Shown here piece by piece: positions 1 to 4,498 of a stretch of DNA of 6,996 nt (the stretch's first letter is position 1; each line of letters opens with the position of its first letter). The position numbers were made by a program, and so were the translations under genes. The stretch is taken from positions 1 through 6,996 of the forward strand of contig CAZGPZ010000053.1 of NCBI GenBank assembly GCA_964527385.1, read 5' to 3'. The notes under the pieces were generated by a model that did not search any database, was not told the origin of the DNA, and worked only from the letters and a program-made list of their open reading frames with translations. The DNA comes from JANWHZ01 sp964527385. Lineage in GTDB: Bacteria > Patescibacteriota > Saccharimonadia > Saccharimonadales > UBA4665.

Positions 1-2
1 AC

Positions 3-296
3 CTTGGTATCACGACCAATAACCAGGCTGAGTACACGGCGCTCAAATTGGCGCTTGAAGAAGCAAAAAACATCGGGGCGAACGAAGCGAGCATTTATAT
101 GGACAGCCTCCTCGTCGTTAACCAGATGCGGGGGGTATTTAAAATTAAAAACAGGGACCTGTGGCCAATCCATGACGCTGTGCAGCAGCTGGTGAAACAA
201 TTCAAAAAGGTTTCCTTTACACAGGTTCCACGGGAAATGAACAAGCTGGCTGATGCCGCAGTCAACCGTGCCCTGGACGCCCATGTAAACCACTAA
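3..296 (+). CDS. RNase HI-family protein, 5'-truncated by the window edge
   Basis: This is the C-terminal 97 residues of an RNase H fold protein of the small 'ribonuclease HI family / RVT_3' type, which hydrolyses the RNA strand of RNA-DNA hybrids in the cytoplasm. Three catalytic acidic positions are visible: Glu10 in TNNQAEY, Asp34 in YMDS, and Asp84 in the closing NKLADAAVNRAL motif. The first catalytic Asp and roughly 35-40 residues lie before the window. The spacing of these motifs and the ending shortly after the last Asp fit the family. The frame is open from base 3 and an internal Met at 48 is not the start. There is no terminator before the rnpB promoter that follows. Family assignment is firm; the exact cellular substrate cannot be told from sequence. 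Confidence 0.9.
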   Translation, partial: LGITTNNQAEYTALKLALEEAKNIGANEASIYMDSLLVVNQMRGVFKIKNRDLWPIHDAVQQLVKQFKKVSFTQVPREMNKLADAAVNRALDAHVNH

Positions 297-338
297 ATTT
301 TATCCTGCAACATATGCGTGTACTCATATAAGCAAAAG

Positions 339-347
339 TGGTATAAT
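339..347 (+). promoter_or_regulatory. Extended -10 promoter of rnpB
   Basis: A TG at 339-340, one base, then a perfect TATAAT at 342-347 forms an extended -10 element. It lies 9 nt before the first paired base of the RNase P RNA (357), so the predicted transcription start is about 354-357. The -35 position (about 319-324, TGTACT) is poor, as is usual when an extended -10 compensates. Confidence 0.8.
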
Positions 348-356
348 ATATCTGTA

Positions 357-723
357 GCTAGACTATTAGCTGGCCGCCCCGCCGAAAGTGGGGAGGAAAG
401 TCCGGGCAGCGTAGGGAAGGGCAGTTGCTAACGGCAACCAGGAGAAATCCTAGGGAAAGTGCCACAGAAACGAGACCACCGGCAACCCACAAGGTTGCTC
501 GGAACGGGTGAAACGAGTGGGGTAAAAGCCCACAGGTGATGGCGGTGACGCCATCAAGAGGTAAACCCTGCCCGCTGCAAGGGGCTGCTCACGCCAATTT
601 GGCTGGTTCCCGCCAGAGCAGCCGCAAAAAACCGCTTGATCCCTCTGGCAACAGTGGGACTAGATAGATGGCTAGCATGGGGCTTAACGGTCCCAACAAA
701 ACCCGGCTTATAGATAGTCTAGC
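357..723 (+). ncRNA. rnpB: RNase P RNA (M1-like)
   Basis: Catalytic RNA that removes 5' leaders from tRNA precursors together with the RnpA protein. The conserved 5' core GAGGAAAGTCCGGGC is at about 395-409, and CACAGAAACGAGACCACC lies in the middle. AGATAGATG and then ACAAAACCCGGCTTA form the 3' core near 697-711. The ends pair perfectly over 10 bp (357-366 with 714-723), which is helix P1. An internal 8-bp stem, 583-590 with 616-623, encloses a GGTT (605-608); this is a plausible L15-type loop that would bind the tRNA CCA end. A further hairpin is 538-543 with 550-555. The overall form is class A-like and about 367 nt. The stretch between AGATAGATG and the final core motif is 25 nt, against about 10 nt in E. 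coli, suggesting an extra small helix. Ends are set from P1 pairing, so mature ends may differ by a few bases. Confidence 0.96.
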
Positions 724-724
724 A

Positions 725-758
725 ACTAAAAACTCCCCGTAACCGGGGAGTTTTTAGT
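725..758. terminator. Bidirectional intrinsic terminator shared by rnpB and rplT
   Basis: A perfect 15-bp stem (725-739 with 744-758) closes a four-base TAAC loop. The arms contain a CCCC/GGGG core flanked by an A5 run on one side and a T5 run on the other. Read rightward it ends rnpB; read leftward it ends the infC-rpmI-rplT operon 14 nt after the rplT stop codon. The symmetry makes it a good terminator in both directions. Confidence 0.93.
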
Positions 759-771
759 GAATAGCTATGTC

Positions 772-1116
772 CTATTTCTGGGTCGCCTTAACAACTGCCT
801 CGAACGCCTTTGGTTCATTGGTGGCGAGTTCGCTCATAACCTTGCGGTCAAGCGTGATGTTGGCTGCCTTCATTGCAGCGATGAGGCGGCTATACGTTGT
901 ATTGTGCATGCGGGCAGCGGCATTAATGCGTGCATTCCATAGCTCGCGGAAGGTGCGTTTTCGATTGCGCCGGTCGCGGTAAGCAAATTGGAGTGATTTG
1001 GTGACTGCTTGCCGCCCTCGCTTCAGGCTAACGCGGTTCGGGTGGGTCATGCCTTTCGTGGCGTGACGTATGGCAAGGTGCTTTTTATGGCCAGCAACGC
1101 CTCTTTTTACACGCAT
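772..1116 (-). CDS. rplT: 50S ribosomal protein L20
   Basis: L20 binds 23S rRNA early in large-subunit assembly. The 114-residue product has the family core YRDRRNRKRTFRELWNARINAAAR (residues about 46-69) and the C-terminal pattern LDRKVMSELA. It is slightly shorter than the usual 117-118 residues and strongly basic. The ATG is preceded by TAGGAGT with a six-base spacer. This SD lies inside the last codons of rpmI, whose TAA ends one base before this ATG, so translation of the two genes is probably coupled. It is the last gene of the infC-rpmI-rplT operon and runs into the bidirectional terminator. In Bacillus and E. coli L20 represses its own operon. The short infC leader here does not look like the long Bacillus L20 leader, so that control is not evident. 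Confidence 0.97.
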   Translation of the reverse strand: MRVKRGVAGHKKHLAIRHATKGMTHPNRVSLKRGRQAVTKSLQFAYRDRRNRKRTFRELWNARINAAARMHNTTYSRLIAAMKAANITLDRKVMSELATNEPKAFEAVVKATQK

Positions 1117-1117
1117 T

Positions 1118-1315
1118 TTAAACTCCTAGTTTCTTCTTAAGCGTAGCTTTGATACGCACGTTGGTTATCGTGCCAAGGCCACTGAGGCTGCGTTTGCGCC
1201 CGCCACTCTTTTTCTGGAGGAAGTGGCTCATATTTGGGTGCCCAACACGGACTTTGCCGTTCTTGGTAATCCGGACGCGGTCCTTGGTGCCGCTATGGGT
1301 TTTTAGTTTAGGCAT
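1118..1315 (-). CDS. rpmI: 50S ribosomal protein L35
   Basis: Small basic protein of the large ribosomal subunit, 65 residues, the normal family length. The start MPKLKTHSGTKDR and the KKSGGRKRSLSG segment fit L35. AAGGAG at 1321-1326 sits five bases before the ATG. It lies 39 nt after infC and one base before rplT, in the conserved infC-rpmI-rplT order. Its last three codons (CTA GGA GTT) carry the SD for rplT. Nothing unusual in the protein itself. Confidence 0.95.
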   Translation of the reverse strand: MPKLKTHSGTKDRVRITKNGKVRVGHPNMSHFLQKKSGGRKRSLSGLGTITNVRIKATLKKKLGV

Positions 1316-1354
1316 AGAATCTCCTTGAACCTACTATAATAAATCAACATCTGG

Positions 1355-1882
1355 CTACGGGTTTTGTTGGTGCTGCTGCGTGCTTCGTACGACGAGGTTA
1401 AGCTGTTTGCCGGCAAACAAAGGTTGTTGGTCGACAACGATATTTTCGCCGAGATCGGCAACAAGCTTGTCGGCGAGCTTAAAGCCAAGTTCCTTATGGG
1501 CAAGCTCACGCCCGCGATACACGACAGTTAGTTTTACCTTGTGACCGGCGGCCAAAAAGTCGCTGACTTTCCCAAGTTTTACCTGCAGGTCGTGCTCGCC
1601 GATTTTCAAGCCGAAACGCATTTGTTTCAATTCGGCCACGCGCGCGTTTTTTTTGTTCCGCTGGAGTTGCTTCGTACGTTGGTAACTATACTTGCCCCAG
1701 TCGACAATCTTAACAACGGGTGGTTTCGCGTCTGGCGATATTTCTACCAGGTCGAGTTCACGTTCTTCGGCGAGCTGTAACGCCTCACGCCTCGAAAGGA
1801 TACCTAACTGCTTGCCGTCCTCATCAATTACCCTGAGCTCAGGAGCCTGAATCGCGCCATTCAGGCGGGTTGCTTTGCTTAT
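1355..1882 (-). CDS. infC: Translation initiation factor IF-3, probable AUA start
   Basis: IF-3 binds the 30S subunit, prevents 50S joining and checks initiator tRNA and start-codon pairing. The N-terminal domain holds APELRVIDEDGKQLGI, DLVEISPDAKPPVVKIVDWGKY and a lysine/arginine-rich linker. The C-terminal domain holds LKQMRFGLKIGEHDLQVKLGKVSDFL and a VVYRGRELAHKELG segment. I start it at ATA (1882-1880), giving 175 residues. A strong AAAGGAG lies eight bases upstream, and the resulting M-SKATRLNGAIQAPE aligns residue for residue with the known Bacillus/Geobacillus start MSKD.IVNEGIRARE. The frame contains no ATG or GTG at a suitable position. The upstream in-frame TTG at 1960 is the -35 box of the operon promoter and would precede the transcript. 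A rare start codon is typical of infC (AUU in E. coli), because IF-3 discriminates against it and so limits its own synthesis. Confidence 0.93.
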   Translation of the reverse strand: MSKATRLNGAIQAPELRVIDEDGKQLGILSRREALQLAEERELDLVEISPDAKPPVVKIVDWGKYSYQRTKQLQRNKKNARVAELKQMRFGLKIGEHDLQVKLGKVSDFLAAGHKVKLTVVYRGRELAHKELGFKLADKLVADLGENIVVDQQPLFAGKQLNLVVRSTQQHQQNP

Positions 1883-1890
1883 AGAAGGTT

Positions 1891-1897
1891 CTCCTTT
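1891..1897 (-). promoter_or_regulatory. SD sequence that sets the infC start at AUA
   Basis: AAAGGAG on the minus strand, eight bases before ATA at 1882-1880. No ATG, GTG or TTG occurs in frame within a usable distance downstream. The site therefore points to the AUA codon. Confidence 0.8.
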
Positions 1898-1918
1898 ATT
1901 TGTCCTAATTACGTTAAC

Positions 1919-1930
1919 TTGTGTACACAA
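1919..1930. promoter_or_regulatory. 12-bp perfect palindrome over the infC transcription start (possible operator)
   Basis: TTGTGTACACAA is a perfect inverted repeat beginning one base downstream of the infC -10 hexamer. It covers the predicted start site near 1925, where a bound protein would block initiation. A 12-bp palindrome is expected about once or twice by chance in 7 kb, so only its position makes it notable. No regulator is identified. Confidence 0.3.
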
Positions 1931-1931
1931 C

Positions 1932-1960
1932 AGTGTAACAGATTGTTTAACAGGGGTCAA
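1932..1960 (-). promoter_or_regulatory. Promoter of the infC-rpmI-rplT operon
   Basis: Reading leftward: TTGACC (1960-1955), a 17-bp spacer, then TACACT (1937-1932) with an extended -10 TG at 1940-1939. The predicted start is near 1925, giving a leader of about 43 nt before the AUA codon. The promoter begins 15 bp after the comM stop, and no terminator separates the two genes, so comM transcripts may also read into infC. Confidence 0.75.
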
Positions 1961-1975
1961 CAGACAACCACAAGC

Positions 1976-3499
1976 CTATAGAGGATTGCTTTGCTCGGCT
2001 CTTCGGTATTGAAGGGCTTCGGCAATGTGGCTGGGCTGTGTATCGTAGCTAGCATCCAGGTCGGCAATGGTGCGCGCTACCTTGACAGCTTTCATATAAC
2101 TGCGCGCCGAGATCCCTAGGCGTTCGGCTGCAGTATCTAGCATGTCTTTGGCAGGGTTTGTTAAGCGCGAGTGCAGTCGGATATCCTTGTTGTTCATTCT
2201 ACCATTCAGCATGGTGGCAGAACCATAACGCTTTAGTTGCAGCGACCTGGCCCTCACAACCTGTTCGCGCAACCCATCATCATTTTCCCTGGATACTTGC
2301 TGCAGCAAGTGTTTATGGTCAACATCCTGCACGGTCGTGTGCAGGTCAATGCGGTCAAAAATGGGACCAGAGATACGCTGTTGGTAGTGGGCTATTTGGT
2401 GTGGCAAGCACGTGCAGGGTTTACTTGACCCGTAATATCCGCAGGGACAGGGATTCGCGGTTGCGACGAGCGTAAACTTTGCAGGGTACAAAACCGATTC
2501 CTTGGCCCGCGAAACAGTAATAACGCGGTCTTCTAATGGTTGGCGAAGCGCCTCCAGGGTAGTGCGGCTGAATTCTGGCATTTCGTCGAGAAAAAGCACC
2601 CCACAATGGGCGAGGCTGATTTCTCCTGGCCGTAAATTGTGCCCGCCGCCAATAATAGATACTGGGCTTGCGCTGTGGTGCGGCGAGCGGAACGGGCGGC
2701 TTGCAACGAGTGTTTCGTAATCGTTTGTAACGAGGCTATGGAGCTGGGTGACTTCGATTATTTCTTCGTGATCCATGCTTGGTAAGAGCGACGGGAATGC
2801 TTTTGCTAGCATGCTTTTTCCCGTTCCCGGCGGACCACTCATGAAAACGTTGTGACCACCGGCAGCAGCAATAACAAGTGCACGTTTTGCATGGTCTTGG
2901 CCGACTATCTCACCAAAATTTGTTGTTGCTGCTTCGTTAGGTGACTCATCAAATATACCCGCGCCCGTTTTCACTGGATAGATACCAGTGCCGGTGGTGA
3001 GGTATTCGTACAGTTGCTTAAGCGACGAAACGGGGACGAGCGTAATACCGGGAACAAGCTGGGCTTGCCGTAGGTTTCGTTCCGGTACCATGAAGCAAGA
3101 AATGCCTATACTACGCCCAGCAAGGAGTTTCCCGATGATACCCCTCACGGGCCGCACGTTACCGTTCAACCCTAACTCCCCGATGACAATAGTCTCTTTT
3201 AAGCAATCAAGCGGTATCTGCCGACTGCTCTTGAGAATAGCTGCCGCCATGGCGAGGTCGAAGCTACTGTCCGTTTTGGGTACGTCTGCAGGCGCGAGGT
3301 TGAGTGTAATTCGTTTCCGGGGAAGTTGTAGTGAGCTTGCCGCAAATGCTGCGCGGACCCGTTCCCGGGCTTCGTCTACTGACTTGCTTGCGGACCCAAC
3401 GATTACTATAGCGGGCAAATTGTTTGAGATATGGCATTCGATGTCGATCAAGGTGCCATGCGTTCCGGACGCCACAATGCTTTTTATGCCGCTTTCCAT
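1976..3499 (-). CDS. comM: ComM/YifB-type AAA+ ATPase (Mg-chelatase-like)
   Basis: ComM is a hexameric helicase that drives branch migration when incoming single-stranded DNA recombines during natural transformation (shown in Vibrio cholerae). The 507-residue product has the full family layout. An N-terminal Lon-protease-like ChlI domain comes first (about residues 5-165, with SVDEARERVRAAF and VRPVRGI). The AAA+ core follows, with Walker A GPPGTGKS (222-229), Walker B VLFLDE (301-306), the CPCGYYGSSKPCTC cysteine motif (351-364) and a GPIFDRIDLH arginine-finger region (about 377-387). A C-terminal Mg-chelatase helical domain includes SARSY. I chose ATG 3499 because the family begins about this far before the first strand. 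The longer GTG start (3538) overlaps a -35-like box. There is no SD; a -10-like TACAAT ends seven bases before the ATG, suggesting a leaderless message. It is upstream of the infC operon on the same strand. Intact by all visible motifs. Confidence 0.94.
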   Translation of the reverse strand: MESGIKSIVASGTHGTLIDIECHISNNLPAIVIVGSASKSVDEARERVRAAFAASSLQLPRKRITLNLAPADVPKTDSSFDLAMAAAILKSSRQIPLDCLKETIVIGELGLNGNVRPVRGIIGKLLAGRSIGISCFMVPERNLRQAQLVPGITLVPVSSLKQLYEYLTTGTGIYPVKTGAGIFDESPNEAATTNFGEIVGQDHAKRALVIAAAGGHNVFMSGPPGTGKSMLAKAFPSLLPSMDHEEIIEVTQLHSLVTNDYETLVASRPFRSPHHSASPVSIIGGGHNLRPGEISLAHCGVLFLDEMPEFSRTTLEALRQPLEDRVITVSRAKESVLYPAKFTLVATANPCPCGYYGSSKPCTCLPHQIAHYQQRISGPIFDRIDLHTTVQDVDHKHLLQQVSRENDDGLREQVVRARSLQLKRYGSATMLNGRMNNKDIRLHSRLTNPAKDMLDTAAERLGISARSYMKAVKVARTIADLDASYDTQPSHIAEALQYRRAEQSNPL

Positions 3500-3506
3500 G
3501 TCCCGT

Positions 3507-3534
3507 ATTGTAGCTTTGGCGTGCGTAGAATCAA
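3507..3534 (-). promoter_or_regulatory. Probable promoter of comM giving a leaderless transcript
   Basis: Reading leftward: TTGATT (3534-3529), 16-bp spacer, TACAAT (3512-3507, five of six matches to consensus), then seven bases to the ATG at 3499. Transcription would begin at or within one base of the start codon. The absence of an SD before this ATG agrees with leaderless initiation. Confidence 0.55.
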
Positions 3535-3573
3535 ACACCTACAGCCAATTCTTCATATTACTGTCAGGAAGTT

Positions 3574-3610
3574 AAAAAAGAACAACGACCTGCGAGTAGT
3601 CGTTGTTCTT
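3574..3610 (-). terminator. Intrinsic terminator in the divergent intergenic region
   Basis: On the minus strand a perfect 12-bp stem (3610-3599 with 3589-3578) closes a nine-base loop and is followed directly by a T run (six T including two in the stem base). On the plus strand the hairpin is followed by mixed sequence, so the direction is leftward. No annotated gene ends here, so the terminator implies a short leftward transcript starting nearby. Confidence 0.75.
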
Positions 3611-3654
3611 AAGAAGTTCTTTTTGTTTTTGAGCACTTTTTTTGTTCAAGTGCT
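3574..3654 (-). ncRNA. Candidate leftward small RNA or comM attenuator leader, about 81 nt
   Basis: No known RNA family is recognised. The element is defined by a promoter-like sequence (3690-3661), a 7-bp hairpin whose first base coincides with the predicted transcription start (3654-3648 with 3638-3632, A-rich loop), an unpaired A-rich stretch, and a strong intrinsic terminator (3610-3574). The stretch contains repeated AAGAAC segments, more than one of which could pair with the terminator's right arm, so an alternative fold is possible. It lies 75 bp before the comM ATG and points toward it. It could be a free-standing sRNA or a leader that controls read-through into comM. No coding sequence of meaningful length is inside it. 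Confidence 0.5.
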
Positions 3655-3660
3655 ATGCAT

Positions 3661-3690
3661 ATCTTAGTAAAAGATATGAGCGTGTGTCAA
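3661..3690 (-). promoter_or_regulatory. Leftward promoter-like sequence with perfect -35
   Basis: Reading leftward: a perfect TTGACA (3690-3685), an 18-bp spacer and TAAGAT (3666-3661, four of six matches). The predicted start, about 3654, falls on the first base of a hairpin. An 8-bp inverted repeat (3658-3665 with 3671-3678) overlaps the -10 and spacer and could be an operator or coincidence. Confidence 0.5.
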
Positions 3691-3701
3691 CAACTTTATT
3701 G

Positions 3702-3736
3702 GGTAAAACCAAGCAACCTGTGTATAACTTTTTACC
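3702..3736. repeat. Inverted repeat between the two divergent promoters
   Basis: GGTAAAA (3702-3708) and TTTTACC (3730-3736) are 7-bp inverted copies separated by 21 bp, in the gap between the leftward -35 (3690) and the rightward -35 (3782). Each half is short, so it may be chance. The location is where a shared regulator of both promoters would bind. Confidence 0.25.
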
Positions 3737-3781
3737 ACTCCAGCCGACGTTCGACGTAGCCAGCTAAAACCATAAACAGGA

Positions 3782-3810
3782 TTGACTTTTTAGAGGCGAT
3801 GTAGTAGCGT
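3782..3810 (+). promoter_or_regulatory. Rightward promoter-like sequence for a structured leader or ncRNA
   Basis: TTGACT (3782-3787, five of six), a 17-bp spacer, and TAGCGT (3805-3810), which keeps the three most conserved -10 bases (T1, A2, T6) but is otherwise weak. The predicted start, about 3817, is immediately before the first base of an 8-bp hairpin, which supports it. Confidence 0.42.
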
Positions 3811-3816
3811 TAAAGA

Positions 3817-3965
3817 TGTAAGTCACAAAAACAAAAAATCAAACAAAACCTGACTTACTGCCAACGCTCCCAATAGCTGTATAAAGCTAAAGGAGCGGTC
3901 AGTCAACTGCCTTTGGGCGATAAGCGCTAAACATTATATATGAGCGGATTTATCGCCCAGGCAAC
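3817..3965 (+). ncRNA. Candidate structured RNA or 5' leader with three hairpins
   Basis: Three successive helices are visible by eye. H1 pairs 3818-3825 with 3851-3858 across a 25-nt A-rich loop. H2 pairs 3865-3870 with 3892-3897 and has an inner 5-bp stem, 3874-3878 with 3885-3889. H3 pairs 3908-3912 with 3959-3963 and 3915-3923 with 3950-3958 across a two-base bulge, giving 14 bp, with an optional inner stem 3925-3928 with 3943-3946. H3 ends three bases before a strong SD (3967-3972). I do not recognise tmRNA, SRP RNA, 6S RNA or a known riboswitch. The CTCC in H2 could pair either with GGAG inside H2 or with the SD, which would make an on/off switch; this is speculation. It may be the leader of the membrane-protein gene at 4065. 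Confidence 0.5.
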
Positions 3966-3976
3966 TAGGAGGAACT

Positions 3977-3991
3977 ATGCCATTTCGCTAG
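3977..3991 (+). CDS. Four-codon mini-ORF (MPFR-stop) behind a strong SD
   Basis: AGGAGG at 3967-3972, four bases, then ATG CCA TTT CGC TAG, with a second in-frame stop (TAA) directly after. It is the strongest SD in the right half of the window, yet it serves only four codons. It may be a regulatory leader peptide, a ribosome-loading or stalling site, or the relic of a lost gene start. A single frameshift would not join it to the gene at 4065, whose frame has a TAA at 4014-4016. Whether it is translated is unknown. Confidence 0.35.
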   Translation: MPFR

Positions 3992-4064
3992 TAATTATCA
4001 CGATTCGAAAAAATAAATATTGCCGGCTTTCTACTTACACAGTACCAAGCGGCATCAAATAAAA

Positions 4065-4454
4065 ATGTTGTCCAAAATTATCCTGTATCTGAGAAAATAT
4101 GCTTTGGTCATTGTGTTGCTGGTATTTGACCTGGGTTACTTTAGCTCAGTCGACCCAGCGGCAGCGAACTCCTTTATGATTATGATTGGTTGTGTGTTGG
4201 TGATCGTGAGCGTCTATCTGCTTTGGTTCATGTTTGGCGGGTTCCTTGATGCCTGGACGGTGCTCCCGAGCAAGCATAGGAGAAAATTCGTGCTTGCAGG
4301 CACACTATTGACGGTATTCATGCTTCTGATGCAGTCGATCGGCCAATTGAGTGCGCGGGATATTGCGGCAGCGGTGCCTCTTACGTTGATCCTCTATCTT
4401 TACTTCGTGCATTTGTCGCAACCCCCAGCACGCCGAAACGGCGCATCAGATTAG
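4065..4454 (+). CDS. Small four-helix membrane protein, unknown function
   Basis: I do not recognise this 129-residue protein. It has four hydrophobic segments at about 11-27, 36-60, 75-93 and 99-117. Basic clusters (R10-K11; K70-H-R-R-K74; RR at 122-123 near the C-terminus) place both ends and the middle loop in the cytoplasm by the positive-inside rule. There is no signal-peptidase site. I chose ATG 4065 because it starts just before the first basic and hydrophobic stretch. The longer TTG start at 4020 adds a polar extension with no support. Neither start has an SD, and no convincing promoter sits directly upstream, so it may depend on the transcript from about 3817. It is followed 44 bp later by the small protein and the secretion-type ATPase on the same strand, so a role beside that ATPase in the membrane is possible but inferred from position alone. 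Confidence 0.75.
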   Translation: MLSKIILYLRKYALVIVLLVFDLGYFSSVDPAAANSFMIMIGCVLVIVSVYLLWFMFGGFLDAWTVLPSKHRRKFVLAGTLLTVFMLLMQSIGQLSARDIAAAVPLTLILYLYFVHLSQPPARRNGASD

Positions 4455-4460
4455 GATAAC

Positions 4461-4489
4461 TAGAATGCAATCCCACCAGGTTGTATACT
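4461..4489 (+). promoter_or_regulatory. Probable promoter of the 103-aa gene and ATPase
   Basis: TATACT at 4484-4489 (five of six matches) ends nine bases before the ATG at 4499. The -35 position, TAGAAT (4461-4466) at 17-bp spacing, is weak. Transcription would start about 4496, leaving a leader of only about three bases. There is no SD before the ATG, in keeping with a near-leaderless transcript. Confidence 0.42.
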
Positions 4490-4498
4490 GTTAATGTC

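Noticed and set aside
1883..1960. 26-codon N-terminal extension of infC from TTG 1960
   Set aside because: The TTG is the first three bases of the -35 box TTGACC, has no SD, and the extra residues do not resemble IF-3. Predicted transcripts start near 1925, downstream of it.
3500..3538. 13-codon N-terminal extension of comM from GTG 3538
   Set aside because: It overlaps the -35-like TTGATT, has no convincing SD, and extends beyond the usual ComM N-terminus.
2988..3575. 195-codon open frame on the + strand
   Set aside because: Lies antisense to comM over nearly its whole length, has no SD or recognisable domain, and its composition follows from the real gene.
3719..3727. DnaA-box-like TGTGTATAA (eight of nine to consensus), possible origin
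   Set aside because: Only one copy, with no cluster, no AT-rich unwinding element and no dnaA, dnaN or rpmH nearby.
3935..3940. TATATA as a -10 element for the downstream genes
   Set aside because: It lies in the loop of hairpin H3, and the only -35 at usable spacing (TTGGGC, 3913-3918) is poor.
3817..3991. tmRNA, SRP RNA or 6S RNA
   Set aside because: No tRNA-like ends or tag peptide, no SRP GGAAG/AGCAGCC core, and no single long bulged helix. None of the signature sequences is present.
4020..4064. TTG start for the membrane-protein gene
   Set aside because: No SD, and the added polar residues precede an N-terminus that already looks complete at ATG 4065.
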